Virus record (IMG/VR): IMGVR_UViG_3300037316_000027
Location: 62,001-126,000 of that record
DNA length: 64,000 nt
Direction: 5' to 3' (one strand)
Origin: a virus
Notes under the pieces: model-generated
Told to the model about the DNA's origin: nothing
Databases searched by the model: none
The model's input: the letters and a program-made list of their open reading frames with translations, nothing else
Program-made: the position numbers and the translations under genes
Shown here: in pieces, positions 21,395 through 28,558 of the stretch
Numbering within the stretch: position 1 is the first letter of the stretch
Layout: each line of letters starts with the position of its first letter

Positions 21395-21735
21395 CACACA
21401 TTGACCTTTCGCTTGACGCGGTTGTCCCACTCGTCACCGCCGGTCGGTTGCTCAAGCCATTGATCGACCGTGGTGCGCATCTCCGTGGTGTAGCGGCGGA
21501 TCAGGCGGAAGTTACGTGACGGGAACGACGCTTCGGCCCAGCCCTTGCCGCCGGAGAAGCGCACGGTAGGATTGCGCAGACCAACGAGTAAGATATTCGT
21601 CTCGCGCCTCTTACAGATCGAGCGCACCGTGTAGCGTTGGCCGACCACGGGCGGAGTGACGCGCCACTGTCGCGCGGCGCGGTGCCACTCGGGCGTGAGG
21701 CCCTTGATGCATTCGACTTCGTCGCTGGGTCCCAT
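21394..21735 (-). CDS. Unknown protein, 113 residues
   Basis: It starts MGPSDEVECIKGLTPEWHRA at a TGATG overlap. The middle (VGQRYTVRSICKRRETNILL) and the following strand-rich part suggest a small beta-barrel: 'p..G..Y.Vr.i......i.L.gi.NP'. Comparable proteins occur in alphaproteobacterial prophages without known function. Confidence 0.8.
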   Translation of the reverse strand: MGPSDEVECIKGLTPEWHRAARQWRVTPPVVGQRYTVRSICKRRETNILLVGLRNPTVRFSGGKGWAEASFPSRNFRLIRRYTTEMRTTVDQWLEQPTGGDEWDNRVKRKVNV

Positions 21736-22439
21736 CACGCACCTTCTTCGTTGTCGTCGGCGTCTTCCTCGCGGCCGGCCTCTGCAAAACTCCAACTGTA
21801 CCAGAATTGAATACTGTTGCAGGAGATCGGCATCTTCGTGCGCCCGTCCAGCGGTTCGTTGTGCTGCATGAGGCCGGGCAGCGGAAAATGTTCTCCGTCA
21901 GACGTGACCCGATCGAAGCCGGCGATCAAGCCATTAGAGCCGAAGCTTGGCTTGATGTCGTCGCCCGTGTGGAAGATGACGGGCTCCGCGAGAACGAAGT
22001 GGCGCGGCTGCGTTCGCTGATCGGCGGCCGACGCGTGATCGCCTCGCGGCTCGTACTCCGGGCCGCGACCGACCCAATTGCGGAACAGGTACTCGCCGAC
22101 GCACAGCGCTTCGAAATTGACACGGGGAAAAGCTCGCATAACGTTTCCGAAAAGTTGCGGTTCGACCCATGGAGCGTCGGGAGTTTCGGACGGCTCGGGG
22201 ATCACGCGGCGGCCGACGCGTTGAATGTCCGCCGCCGTAGGCAGGGGCTTCATTGGCTCCGGTGCGTGATCGCCGACAGCGACCGCGTCGCGCGGTGTCT
22301 GTTCGAGACGGGCGCGGGCTTCGGCGAGTAGTTGACGCGTGATGTCCGCGCCGAGTTCATCGCCAGCGCGGACGCGTTCGAACATCAGGTCGCCGAGAAT
22401 TCTGACGGCCGCAGTGCGGCGTTCGTAGAGGGTCGTCAT
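21735..22439 (-). CDS. Unknown protein, 234 residues
   Basis: The ATG at 22439 sits in an ATGA overlap. A helical N-terminal segment (LMFERVRAGDELGADITRQL) is followed by a linker with TAADIQRVGRRVIPEP and a strand-rich C-terminal domain of about 130 residues with many aromatics. The tail is acidic. It is one of the larger genes in this operon. No family is recognised. Confidence 0.75.
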   Translation of the reverse strand: MTTLYERRTAAVRILGDLMFERVRAGDELGADITRQLLAEARARLEQTPRDAVAVGDHAPEPMKPLPTAADIQRVGRRVIPEPSETPDAPWVEPQLFGNVMRAFPRVNFEALCVGEYLFRNWVGRGPEYEPRGDHASAADQRTQPRHFVLAEPVIFHTGDDIKPSFGSNGLIAGFDRVTSDGEHFPLPGLMQHNEPLDGRTKMPISCNSIQFWYSWSFAEAGREEDADDNEEGA

Positions 22440-22702
22440 GATTTGGCATCCTCGATCTTGCAACTGAGATCATCAAGGTCACACTGTTCGAGTGCGTACT
22501 GCACTTCCTCCAACAGCGTCGCCGAGTTCTCGGCAGCAGTGCCCTTGTCGCCGCTCTGCATGTTCTCCGGCATGTTGTCGTAGAACTCGCGCTCTTCCGG
22601 CGCGACGGCTTCGATGATGTCCACCAAGGCCTCGAAGTCGGATTTGATTTTCTCGATCAGGTCTTGCGCCTTGGCAAGCTCTTTGCGGCGGGCGGCGTTC
22701 AT
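22436..22702 (-). CDS. Helical acidic protein, 88 residues
   Basis: It starts MNAARRKELAKAQDLIEKIK; two long helices flank EREFYDNMPENMQSGDKG. The pattern 'L..a...i..a...le....eE...ydN.PEsmq.sekg..aE' defines a small family widespread in phages and prophages, function unknown. ATGA overlap. Confidence 0.8.
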   Translation of the reverse strand: MNAARRKELAKAQDLIEKIKSDFEALVDIIEAVAPEEREFYDNMPENMQSGDKGTAAENSATLLEEVQYALEQCDLDDLSCKIEDAKS

Positions 22703-22866
22703 TGGCGATGGCTCTTGTGATCATGCTCGGTCGCGAGGATGCGCGCGCGGGTCAGCTTAATCTGGGTCATCAGGTCGTCGTTGATCGGCGAGGCTGATGT
22801 GATCCACAAGGTGCGCATGATCACGAGCTGATTGCTCAGTAGCAGGAGAAGGTCTTCGCGTGACAT
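22699..22866 (-). CDS. Small helical protein; first gene of the leftward operon
   Basis: The 55-residue product (MSREDLLLLLSNQLVIMRTL...) is helical and lies directly behind the promoter at 22902-22930, with a 36-nt leader. Function is unknown. Confidence 0.7.
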   Translation of the reverse strand: MSREDLLLLLSNQLVIMRTLWITSASPINDDLMTQIKLTRARILATEHDHKSHRQ

Positions 22867-22901
22867 CGTTCACTCCAGATTTGCCGGACCGGCGGAGCTT
22901 T

Positions 22902-22930
22902 TGCCTAGTTGAAAACCGGAACTGTGTCAA
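22902..22930 (-). promoter_or_regulatory. Leftward promoter of the 11.4-22.9 kb operon
   Basis: Minus strand: TTGACA at 22930-22925, a 17-nt spacer, and TAGGCA at 22907-22902. The spacer contains one copy of a 13-bp direct repeat. No TTAA-N7-TTAA box lies at the usual distance, so control differs from the other promoters. Confidence 0.65.
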
Positions 22931-22990
22931 GGGAAGTTTTTCTTAAACCCGAATTTTTAATTTTTCTGAATTCCGACTTGAAAACCGGAA
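22909..22990. repeat. Two 13-bp direct repeats flanking the leftward promoter
   Basis: TTGAAAACCGGAA occurs at 22909-22921 (inside the promoter spacer) and at 22978-22990, 69 bp apart. A protein bound to the first would block RNA polymerase, so the pair could be an operator with looping. This is inference. Confidence 0.55.
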
Positions 22991-23134
22991 GGTGTGTGCG
23001 CACAAGGGCACATAGCACTTTCGGCCGATCGCCGATTTTGGGGTCCTACCCCGTATGTCTGCGCCGCCACGGTAGCACCAACCTTGCCAGCCCCTCAAGC
23101 ACGCGCAGGTTGTAATTCATCATGTGGTTTATAA

Positions 23135-23515
23135 TTAAGGTTAATGGTTCGATCTGCTAACGTGGTTACTAGTTAAGGTTAATAGGCTCCCTACCCTAGG
23201 GCTGGCGTTAACGTTAATAGTTAAGGTTAATGCACGATAGTCTAGCGTAGCGCATGCTGGCGTTAACCTTAATAGTTAAGGTTAACGCCAAGTGGTATAG
23301 TAGTAGGGTTGACAGCCCCCTACAGGGGTGGTTAACCTTAATTAGTAACCCTACCTACAGCCGGGGGCTTGTGTAACGCCCTGATACAGGGTATAAGTGC
23401 TTGATATTGCTAGCCAAAGGGCGTTGGTAGGGTTAATAGTTAAGATTTACCTAGCTCCGTGTACGTTAAGGTTAATGAGTAAGGTTAACGCGCCCCTGAT
23501 TAGGGTTAATCTTAA
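23135..23515. repeat. TTAAGGTTAA repeat cluster, candidate origin or operator array
   Basis: Seven exact TTAAGGTTAA decamers occur: plus orientation at 23135, 23173, 23221, 23276 and 23466; minus orientation at 23263 and 23332. Two variants are TTAACGTTAA at 23208 and TTAATCTTAA at 23506. More partial copies (TTAATAGTTAAG near 23432) lie between. The cluster sits between the divergent operons in the largest non-coding stretch of the window (22867-24024). It also holds a small CCCC-TACA-GGGG hairpin near 23320. Iterons of a replication origin or a regulator array are the main readings. Confidence 0.75.
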
Positions 23516-23543
23516 CTATGTTGACAGCCGGCGCTTGACATGC

Positions 23544-23696
23544 ATGCGCTACGGTAGCAGATGGCGGATGCCAACTAAGCGGCGGAGCAACCATAGACCC
23601 GACAATCAATCGCTCATCATGTTCAGATGGTGTACCGAGCGGCTGAGCGATAATCAAATCAAGCACTTAAGAGCCGATTATACAGGAAACTTGTGA
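23544..23696 (+). CDS. Possible small basic protein, 50 residues
   Basis: The frame MRYGSRWRMPTKRRSNHRPD... ends TERLSDNQIKHLRADYTGNL, which could be a short DNA-binding helix. Base composition is less GC-rich than known genes and there is no ribosome-binding site. It may be chance within the intergenic hub. Confidence 0.25.
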   Translation: MRYGSRWRMPTKRRSNHRPDNQSLIMFRWCTERLSDNQIKHLRADYTGNL

Positions 23697-23719
23697 TGTT
23701 TTGCATGGTGGCCTTTCTG

Positions 23720-23753
23720 AGTATAGCCGATATACTGACACTTCCGATAGTGT
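23720..23753. promoter_or_regulatory. Two adjacent inverted repeats
   Basis: AGTATA-GCCGA-TATACT (23720-23736) is followed at once by ACACT-TCCGAT-AGTGT (23738-23753). Both could bind a dimeric regulator or form small hairpins. They lie about 200 bp upstream of the rightward promoter at 23953. The rest of 23754-23952 shows nothing I can name. Confidence 0.4.
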
Positions 23754-23952
23754 ATATCCTGTATTCTGTAGCATGAACTTAGAGAAGACAGTAAGGACCA
23801 TGTGTAACCGTGAATAAGCGATTGATTTGTCAACTATAAAAGCCTCTCACTCTTCATTGAGTTAATCACAGGCTTCACTGAGTACCTGAGTAGAAGATTG
23901 TCCAACAGTTTCAAGGATCGGCACCCGGCCAGCCCGCTCAAAGCGGCAAAAC

Positions 23953-23981
23953 TTGACAGTGTCAGAAACCCGTGATAATGA
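23953..23981 (+). promoter_or_regulatory. Rightward promoter with palindromic -35 region
   Basis: TTGACA at 23953-23958, a 17-nt spacer, and TAATGA at 23976-23981. The palindrome TGACAGTGTCA (23954-23964) covers most of the -35, a likely operator. It would drive the rightward block that starts at 24025. Confidence 0.65.
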
Positions 23982-24024
23982 CCCCAAACGACCCCTCAAA
24001 AACGACCCCTAAAAAGGCATCAAA

Positions 24025-24537
24025 ATGACGACAATTCGCCGACCACTCGCACGCTCCTATCCCGAGATCGCCGCCGCTCAAGGGCTGACAAACGCCGGCC
24101 ACGTGAACCGCACAGGCTTGAGCCGAGCCGAGCGAGCGGTGCTCGATGTTGGTCCACGGTCAAGGCGAGAGGCTACGGTAGAAGAGCAAATAGTCCGAAA
24201 CGAGAAATACGTGATCAGCCTTCTACGCCCGACAGCGGAGATTAACAACAGGGAGATCGAGCGGGACCGCGTCAAGCTTGCGGTGGTCCACAACACGGCC
24301 GACCAATTGGAGTTGACTGGTGCGGATCGGGACTACTTCGTTGCCAGTTACGGGACCGACAGCGGCACGATACGGGCTGCGAAAGCGGGAGGCCATCTCT
24401 TGACAGCGGTCAACTTGAAAGCCTCTGTAGGCGTTCCTGAGACGCCTTACGAGATGATGGAGCGCCTTGGCCTGACCGAACAGGAGCGCGAACGTCTCGG
24501 CGAATTCACCGTCACCATCACATGGGCGAGAGCTTGA
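24025..24537 (+). CDS. Unknown protein, 170 residues; first rightward gene
   Basis: It starts MTTIRRPLARSYPEIAAAQG. Residues 10-60 look like a helical, possibly DNA-binding domain (GHVNRTGLSRAERAVLDVG). The end, TPYEMMERLGLTEQERERLG, is a charged helix. Its position right behind the promoter with a palindromic operator would suit an early regulator, but no family is recognised. Confidence 0.8.
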   Translation: MTTIRRPLARSYPEIAAAQGLTNAGHVNRTGLSRAERAVLDVGPRSRREATVEEQIVRNEKYVISLLRPTAEINNREIERDRVKLAVVHNTADQLELTGADRDYFVASYGTDSGTIRAAKAGGHLLTAVNLKASVGVPETPYEMMERLGLTEQERERLGEFTVTITWARA

Positions 24538-24539
24538 CA

Positions 24540-24722
24540 ATGGCTTCATCATCTGCGATTGAGAAAAACAAGGTGCTACCACGTCGCTTGCGACGTGCAG
24601 TGGCTAAGCTGCAAATTGAGGTTTACTCCAAGATTGCAGTGGGGGCCAGACCGACCGAACAAGAGCGAGCAAACCATGTTAGGCACGATGATGGCCCGGG
24701 CGGCCGGCTGGGGCAAAGGTAA
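24540..24722 (+). CDS. Small basic protein, 60 residues
   Basis: It starts 3 nt after the previous stop. The first 40 residues (RRLRRAVAKLQIEVYSKIAV) form a basic helix. The last part overlaps possible upstream starts of the next gene. Function is unknown. Confidence 0.55.
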   Translation: MASSSAIEKNKVLPRRLRRAVAKLQIEVYSKIAVGARPTEQERANHVRHDDGPGGRLGQR

Positions 24723-24726
24723 TCCC

Positions 24727-25599
24727 GTGAACCGAGACGATCCGCGCCAACGCAAGATCGAGTGCAAGGAAAGCGGAACGCCTTTTCGTGATGAACCCGA
24801 CTTGCGATCAGTCGCGGTGCTCTACGTGACAAGAGAAGAGGCATCGGCGATTGCCGATCTGGTGCGCGAGTTGCAAGCTGCCCGGGCCAGCGGTGCCGAT
24901 CAGTTCGTGGTGCGCAAGCCATACACGTGTGCTAACGGTCACAGGTTGAACGATCCGGGCCAGCGATGCGTCAAGTGTGCGGCGGCGGTGAAGTTGTTTC
25001 CGCCTACGACCGGCGTCACGGGAGCGATCGGGGTGACCAGCGGCTATCCTAATGGCGTTGGCGCGACCGGATATACTGGCAGCGGTTATAGAGAGCCAAC
25101 CGGGTATACTGGCGACAGAGAGCTGTCCGGGCTCATAGAGGGTGCGCGGTTTCAGCCCGGCCGAATGCCATCGGGTTGGACGATCGACTTCGATGCAGGT
25201 AATGAGCGGTATCTTCTATGCGACGAGACGCGTGCGGTCCGCGCTGAGGTAGACCGCGTGTTAGGTACGGCGGACGACTGGATGATAGTTCGCCTCGTTG
25301 ATAAACAGCCCCCAAAGCCGATTGGCGCTACTGGCGGTGGCATCGGCTTTCTCATTGAACCGAGCGCGCGGTTTCAGCCCGACCAACTGCCATCGGGTTG
25401 GGCGATCGACTTCGATGCAGGTAATGAGCGGTATCTTCTATGCGACGAGACGCGTTCGGTTCGTGCTCAAGTAGCGCGCTTGATAGCAGGCCAATGGATG
25501 GTAGTGCGCGCCGTCGAGACAGCAAAACCTACAGAACCCACAACGGCAAAACTAAGCGGCGACGCGGCGAGATTTGCGGGGATCGACTTCAATGACTAA
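24727..25599 (+). CDS. Protein with zinc ribbon, Gly-rich linker and duplicated module
   Basis: I chose the GTG at 24727 (AAAGG about 7 nt upstream); an in-frame ATG at 24676 would add 17 residues. Order: an N-terminal domain; a zinc ribbon near 65-85 (CANGHRLND, QRCVKC); a collagen-like Gly-X-Y stretch (GVGATGYTGSG); then two copies of a 40-residue module (RFQP..LPSGW.IDFDAGNERYLLCDETR). The module copies are almost identical in DNA, so the duplication is recent. Function is unknown. Confidence 0.75.
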   Translation: MNRDDPRQRKIECKESGTPFRDEPDLRSVAVLYVTREEASAIADLVRELQAARASGADQFVVRKPYTCANGHRLNDPGQRCVKCAAAVKLFPPTTGVTGAIGVTSGYPNGVGATGYTGSGYREPTGYTGDRELSGLIEGARFQPGRMPSGWTIDFDAGNERYLLCDETRAVRAEVDRVLGTADDWMIVRLVDKQPPKPIGATGGGIGFLIEPSARFQPDQLPSGWAIDFDAGNERYLLCDETRSVRAQVARLIAGQWMVVRAVETAKPTEPTTAKLSGDAARFAGIDFND

Positions 25600-26017
25600 G
25601 AAACTTTCGCCTATGGAGTTGGGCACACGCTTGCATCAAGAGATCGAAAGCCTGCGCCAAGAGATCGAAAAGGTGAGTGGCAATCCGCGTCCGCAACGCG
25701 CGCTGATTTTCGGCGACATGCATGCAGGAATGTACGAGAGCGTTGCCGAGCACGCGACAGCGATGCGCAAAACGTCCGCTCAACTTCGCGTCTACGCTAG
25801 CGCAGTCGCGATGGACGAGGCGATCTACGGCAGAGCCGACGTGCTGGTGATACACGGGGGCGATCTGTTACAACTCGCCGTTAAGGATGTTGACTTTTCG
25901 AAGATCGAGCGGCGCGTTCTCGACCACATGGTTGTTGACATGGCCAAGAAGATCGAGCTAGACACCGAGGACGTTGCAATGATCGGCTATGCCGAAGAAT
26001 GGATGTATCATGGCTAA
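25592..26017 (+). CDS. Unknown protein, 141 residues
   Basis: It starts MTKKLSPMELGTRLHQEIES within the end of the previous gene. A coiled coil (LRQEIEKVSG) precedes an alpha/beta domain with RALIFGDMHAGMYESVAEH and VLVIHGGDLLQL. GDMHxG and GGDxLQ loosely recall calcineurin-like phosphoesterase motifs (GDxHG, GD), but their order and spacing are incomplete. I leave the function open. Confidence 0.7.
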   Translation: MTKKLSPMELGTRLHQEIESLRQEIEKVSGNPRPQRALIFGDMHAGMYESVAEHATAMRKTSAQLRVYASAVAMDEAIYGRADVLVIHGGDLLQLAVKDVDFSKIERRVLDHMVVDMAKKIELDTEDVAMIGYAEEWMYHG

Positions 26018-26267
26018 GTGCATTCGTGTTGTCGGTCAAGGCGTTCCCGTCCGCATGTCGGACGAGGACGCTTTTCAAGTCGTGGTGCGCGACCACGACG
26101 GCGAGTATTGCCCGAAGCAATACTACAAGAGTTGGCATGAGCCGGCGGTAGAGGGCAAGGAGCCGACGACGAAGATCGTCAAGCTTCAGCAAGGCAAGCT
26201 CGTCGAGACTGGCACGCTGGCGCGCAATCTCCAACACAAACGGGAGAAGAAGCGCCATGCCGTTTAA
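26010..26267 (+). CDS. Unknown protein, 85 residues
   Basis: The ATG at 26010 lies in the end of the previous gene. The product (MAKCIRVVGQGVPVRMSDED...) has an N-terminal beta-hairpin and a basic C-terminus. The sequence 'VRms..eA...V..g.a.Y..K..wk' is typical of small phage proteins. Function is unknown. Confidence 0.75.
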   Translation: MAKCIRVVGQGVPVRMSDEDAFQVVVRDHDGEYCPKQYYKSWHEPAVEGKEPTTKIVKLQQGKLVETGTLARNLQHKREKKRHAV

Positions 26268-26466
26268 GCATAAAGCCTACACCCCGCCACTTGGTCTGCT
26301 CTGCAAGCTGGGCAGTATCATCGTGCATGCCGAAGAGATGATGCAGCCCGATGGGCACGACTTCGATCGTGTCGCGATGGAGACGTTGCTTGCCGATCGC
26401 GATGTTCGGAAATGGATCGACGACATGGGCTCGTTGTTGCCTCTCAAGCGGAGTGCGCGGCGATGA
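26257..26466 (+). CDS. Unknown protein, 69 residues
   Basis: The product MPFKHKAYTPPLGLLCKLGS... is helical, with VAMETLLADRDVRKWIDDMG, and short overlaps on both sides. The form 'LasivVH..E....gh..D..A...ll.d..v..Wl..m' is recurrent in phages, function unknown. Confidence 0.75.
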   Translation: MPFKHKAYTPPLGLLCKLGSIIVHAEEMMQPDGHDFDRVAMETLLADRDVRKWIDDMGSLLPLKRSARR

Positions 26467-26660
26467 TGCAGATCAACGTTAGAAACCCACTTCGTTTGGG
26501 TGCAGTCGTTGGCGGTGCCATCGCCTATTACTATTTCGCAGGCGGGCTCACGTGCTTTGCGTTTCTGTTTGGTGCAGTCGTCGGCAGTCTATCAGTTGAG
26601 CTGAAGCCTAAGCAGCAACAGCCGACGCGCAAGGCCAACCCGGAGGACATCCCGATATGA
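26463..26660 (+). CDS. Small membrane protein ending PEDIPI
   Basis: The 65-residue product has a hydrophobic middle (LGAVVGGAIAYYYFAGGLTC and onward, one or two helices). A Lys/Gln tail follows, ending in NPEDIPI. ATGA overlaps occur on both sides. Function is unknown. Confidence 0.7.
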   Translation: MMQINVRNPLRLGAVVGGAIAYYYFAGGLTCFAFLFGAVVGSLSVELKPKQQQPTRKANPEDIPI

Positions 26661-26803
26661 CCTACCACACAAAGTTGTTCTGGTTGTCATGGTGGGCTAT
26701 TATGATCGGGCTTGTCGGCTTCGTGACGATTGTCCTGCCACCGCTGCTCAAGCTGGAGATGCGATACCTCGATTGGATCAACGGCGTGTTGGGGTGCCGA
26801 TGA
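26657..26803 (+). CDS. Single-helix membrane peptide, 48 residues
   Basis: The product MTYHTKLFWLSWWAIMIGLV... has one strong transmembrane helix rich in Trp, then a short basic tail. ATGA overlaps on both sides. Function is unknown. Confidence 0.65.
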   Translation: MTYHTKLFWLSWWAIMIGLVGFVTIVLPPLLKLEMRYLDWINGVLGCR

Positions 26804-26991
26804 ACAAGACCAAGGAAGCCCAACGCTCCGATCTGATCGATCAGTTATGCGCGCTTCAACGCGAGTATCATACGCGCGCCGAACCAATCATCATGGAGCT
26901 TGCCCGCTTGACGACGCCAGCCCCGATTGTTATGCCTGACGGCAGCACGATGAAGTACATCGGTCCGGGGAGCGAAGATGACAGGGATTAA
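26800..26991 (+). CDS. Unknown protein, 63 residues
   Basis: It starts MNKTKEAQRSDLIDQLCALQ, a charged helical hairpin (REYHTRAEPIIMELARL), then a short strand-rich tail. ATGA overlap. Similar small helical proteins are common in phages. Confidence 0.7.
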   Translation: MNKTKEAQRSDLIDQLCALQREYHTRAEPIIMELARLTTPAPIVMPDGSTMKYIGPGSEDDRD

Positions 26992-27190
26992 GAGCCTGCC
27001 GGCGATGCGTGTTGATATCGCGCAACTGCGGCAGCAGCAATGGCGAGCCGACAAGCTCTACAACGAATTTCGGCGCTTCGCTGTTAGTATCGGCTGCAAG
27101 GTCGGTGAAGGCACGTGCTCAGACGAAATCATGGCGACCAACGCGCAAGCGCGAGAGCTGGCCAGATGGTGGCAGGAGAAAACGACATGA
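26978..27190 (+). CDS. Unknown protein, 70 residues
   Basis: It starts MTGIKSLPAMRVDIAQLRQQ. It is helical and ends QARELARWWQEKTT. Overlaps with both neighbours. Function is unknown. Confidence 0.7.
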   Translation: MTGIKSLPAMRVDIAQLRQQQWRADKLYNEFRRFAVSIGCKVGEGTCSDEIMATNAQARELARWWQEKTT

Positions 27191-27396
27191 CATACGATGA
27201 GGCGATGGAGCGTGCAAAAGCAAACCCCGGCCTAGGCGTCCGCGAGAAACGGATGCAGGCGAAGTGGAAGATAGTCTGGATGAACCTCAAAGCTGGAGAC
27301 GGTGACTTCTTCTGTATCAACCCGATCACCGGCAGTGACTATCTATATCATCCGAGCGATGCCGACAGGGTTTCCACGAAATGGGGGATCGCTTGA
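27187..27396 (+). CDS. Unknown protein, 69 residues
   Basis: The product MTYDEAMERAKANPGLGVRE... has a short N-terminal helix and then a strand-rich domain (KIVWMNLKAGDGDFFCINP, SDYLYHPSDADR). It resembles DUF2829-like small proteins (MnF.eAl..lk.G..v.R..W), which have no known activity. ATGA overlap. Confidence 0.7.
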   Translation: MTYDEAMERAKANPGLGVREKRMQAKWKIVWMNLKAGDGDFFCINPITGSDYLYHPSDADRVSTKWGIA

Positions 27397-27776
27397 AGCG
27401 CACGCGGGAGATGGTTCGAAGTCAGGGGCACAATGACTGCGGTGTGTGCGCCGTAGCCAATCGCTGCGGTATCACGTGGGCAGCGGCCCGCGTTCGTATC
27501 TTCGGCACCAAGCGCAAGCGCGCGTTCAATACCACGACATGGATGCTCAAGGATGCGATGTTCGTCAACGGTTGGCGTCTGATCCGAGCGCGCGACTGGT
27601 ACGACATTCCCAACAACTCAGTTGTGAAGGTGATACCCTCCGGATGCCGGGGCACGCGCAACTGGCACTGGGTGGTCTGGCGCGGCGGCATGGTGTGGGA
27701 TAGTGAATTCACCGTCCCGATATCGCCCGTCTACTACACGCACGGCCCTGTCTCTTACATAGGATACCCGAAATGA
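27381..27776 (+). CDS. C39-like papain-fold peptidase candidate
   Basis: The 131-residue product has the order Cys (QGHNDCGVCAVANRCG, residues 16-30), His (RNWHWVVWRGG, about 92-102) and Asp (MVWDSE). This is the catalytic layout of C39-like cysteine peptidases, which cleave leader peptides at Gly-Gly or act on other proteins. The family usually has a transporter or signal peptide; neither is seen, so this would be a free cytoplasmic enzyme. Confidence in the fold is moderate. Confidence 0.7.
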   Translation: MGDRLKRTREMVRSQGHNDCGVCAVANRCGITWAAARVRIFGTKRKRAFNTTTWMLKDAMFVNGWRLIRARDWYDIPNNSVVKVIPSGCRGTRNWHWVVWRGGMVWDSEFTVPISPVYYTHGPVSYIGYPK

Positions 27777-27817
27777 CTTTCATTGCAGAAGGTGGCGCGC
27801 GCACGGTGACCAACTGA
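27773..27817 (+). CDS. Possible 14-residue bridging peptide
   Basis: ATGA at 27773 opens a 14-codon frame (MTFIAEGGARTVTN) that ends in TGATG with the next gene. It may exist mainly to carry ribosomes across the gap. Coding status is uncertain. Confidence 0.3.
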   Translation: MTFIAEGGARTVTN

Positions 27818-28101
27818 TGCCGACCAACAAATTCATCCCCTGCAAGGACTGCCGATGGTTTTCGTCGTGGGGCGATGACGGCGTGACGTGCACCAACGTT
27901 CTGTATCGGAAGTTCGATCCGGTCGATGGTTGGCAGCCGCAACAGGCGAGGCATGTGCGCACAACCGAAGAGCTATGCGGCGAGGCCGGCAAGGGCTGGG
28001 AGCCGCGCCGCCCCGCGCCCCCGAGATGGATGGATCATGTCGGAATGGGTGTGCTTGTCGTGCTGATCCTAGCATGGTTGTGGGTTACGGTGTCGCGATG
28101 A
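27817..28101 (+). CDS. Tail-anchored cysteine-containing protein, 94 residues
   Basis: CKDCRWF at the N-terminus with later Cys (VTCTN, EELCG) forms a zinc-ribbon-like or disulfide domain of the form 'kdCrwf......C.n'. A C-terminal transmembrane helix follows (VGMGVLVVLILAWLWVTV). TGATG start. Function is unknown. Confidence 0.75.
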   Translation: MPTNKFIPCKDCRWFSSWGDDGVTCTNVLYRKFDPVDGWQPQQARHVRTTEELCGEAGKGWEPRRPAPPRWMDHVGMGVLVVLILAWLWVTVSR

Positions 28102-28340
28102 GTGACTACATCACTCTGCTCGGAGCCGAAGATGTTCGCAGCGCGGGCCACACGATGACGCGTGCGGCCGAAACAATGAGCAACGCTGCCAGCACAATCG
28201 ACGGCGCGATGGAGCGCCAGCGTCATTTCCTTGAAGACTGGCTGGCCCGGTTCGAGATCGCCGTCGAGAAGATGCCGCGCCCCGAAGTTCGCGCGGGCTC
28301 TACCGACGACGACTACCTGCCGTCAATGGCGAAAGGCTGA
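28098..28340 (+). CDS. Helical protein, 80 residues
   Basis: It starts MSDYITLLGAEDVRSAGHTM. The whole is a helical hairpin with 'G.EdVrsAg..m..Aa..m..A...id..l..q..fleeWL', a small family common in phages of Proteobacteria. ATGA overlap. Function is unknown. Confidence 0.8.
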   Translation: MSDYITLLGAEDVRSAGHTMTRAAETMSNAASTIDGAMERQRHFLEDWLARFEIAVEKMPRPEVRAGSTDDDYLPSMAKG

Positions 28341-28342
28341 CA

Positions 28343-28558
28343 ATGGCCGACCACCCGATGAAAACATTCGTTACGCAAGACGGTCGCCACTTCCTGATCC
28401 CGGGCAATCCGGCGTGCGGCTATCAACGCGCCGAGGCCGCGACTAGGGAGGACGGCTATCAGTGCGACTGTCACCAGATGATGGGCAACGATTTTTATTT
28501 CCTGCCTGTCGGTCAGTGTATCCGCAAGGATAAGACGTGCAATCGGGTGGACGCATGA
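28343..28558 (+). CDS. Unknown protein, 71 residues
   Basis: It starts MADHPMKTFVTQDGRHFLIP. Four Cys are present (YQCDCHQMM and QCIRKDKTC), a possible zinc site. Overlaps the next gene by 4 nt. Function is unknown. Confidence 0.7.
   Translation: MADHPMKTFVTQDGRHFLIPGNPACGYQRAEAATREDGYQCDCHQMMGNDFYFLPVGQCIRKDKTCNRVDA

Noticed and set aside
23135-23515. CRISPR array
   Set aside because: Repeats are only 10 bp, face both directions and have irregular, very short spacing; no cas genes are present.
23397-23696. A 99-codon frame through the TTAAGGTTAA cluster
   Set aside because: Its first half is made of the repeats themselves; only the last 50 codons (23544-23696) are kept as a low-confidence possibility.
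23800-23950. tRNA gene in the intergenic hub
   Set aside because: Several short hairpins are present, but I could not build a cloverleaf with T-loop and anticodon arms.
25592-26017. Calcineurin-like phosphoesterase
   Set aside because: GDMHAG and GGD occur, but the Asn-His-Glu and further His motifs are absent in a protein of only 141 residues.
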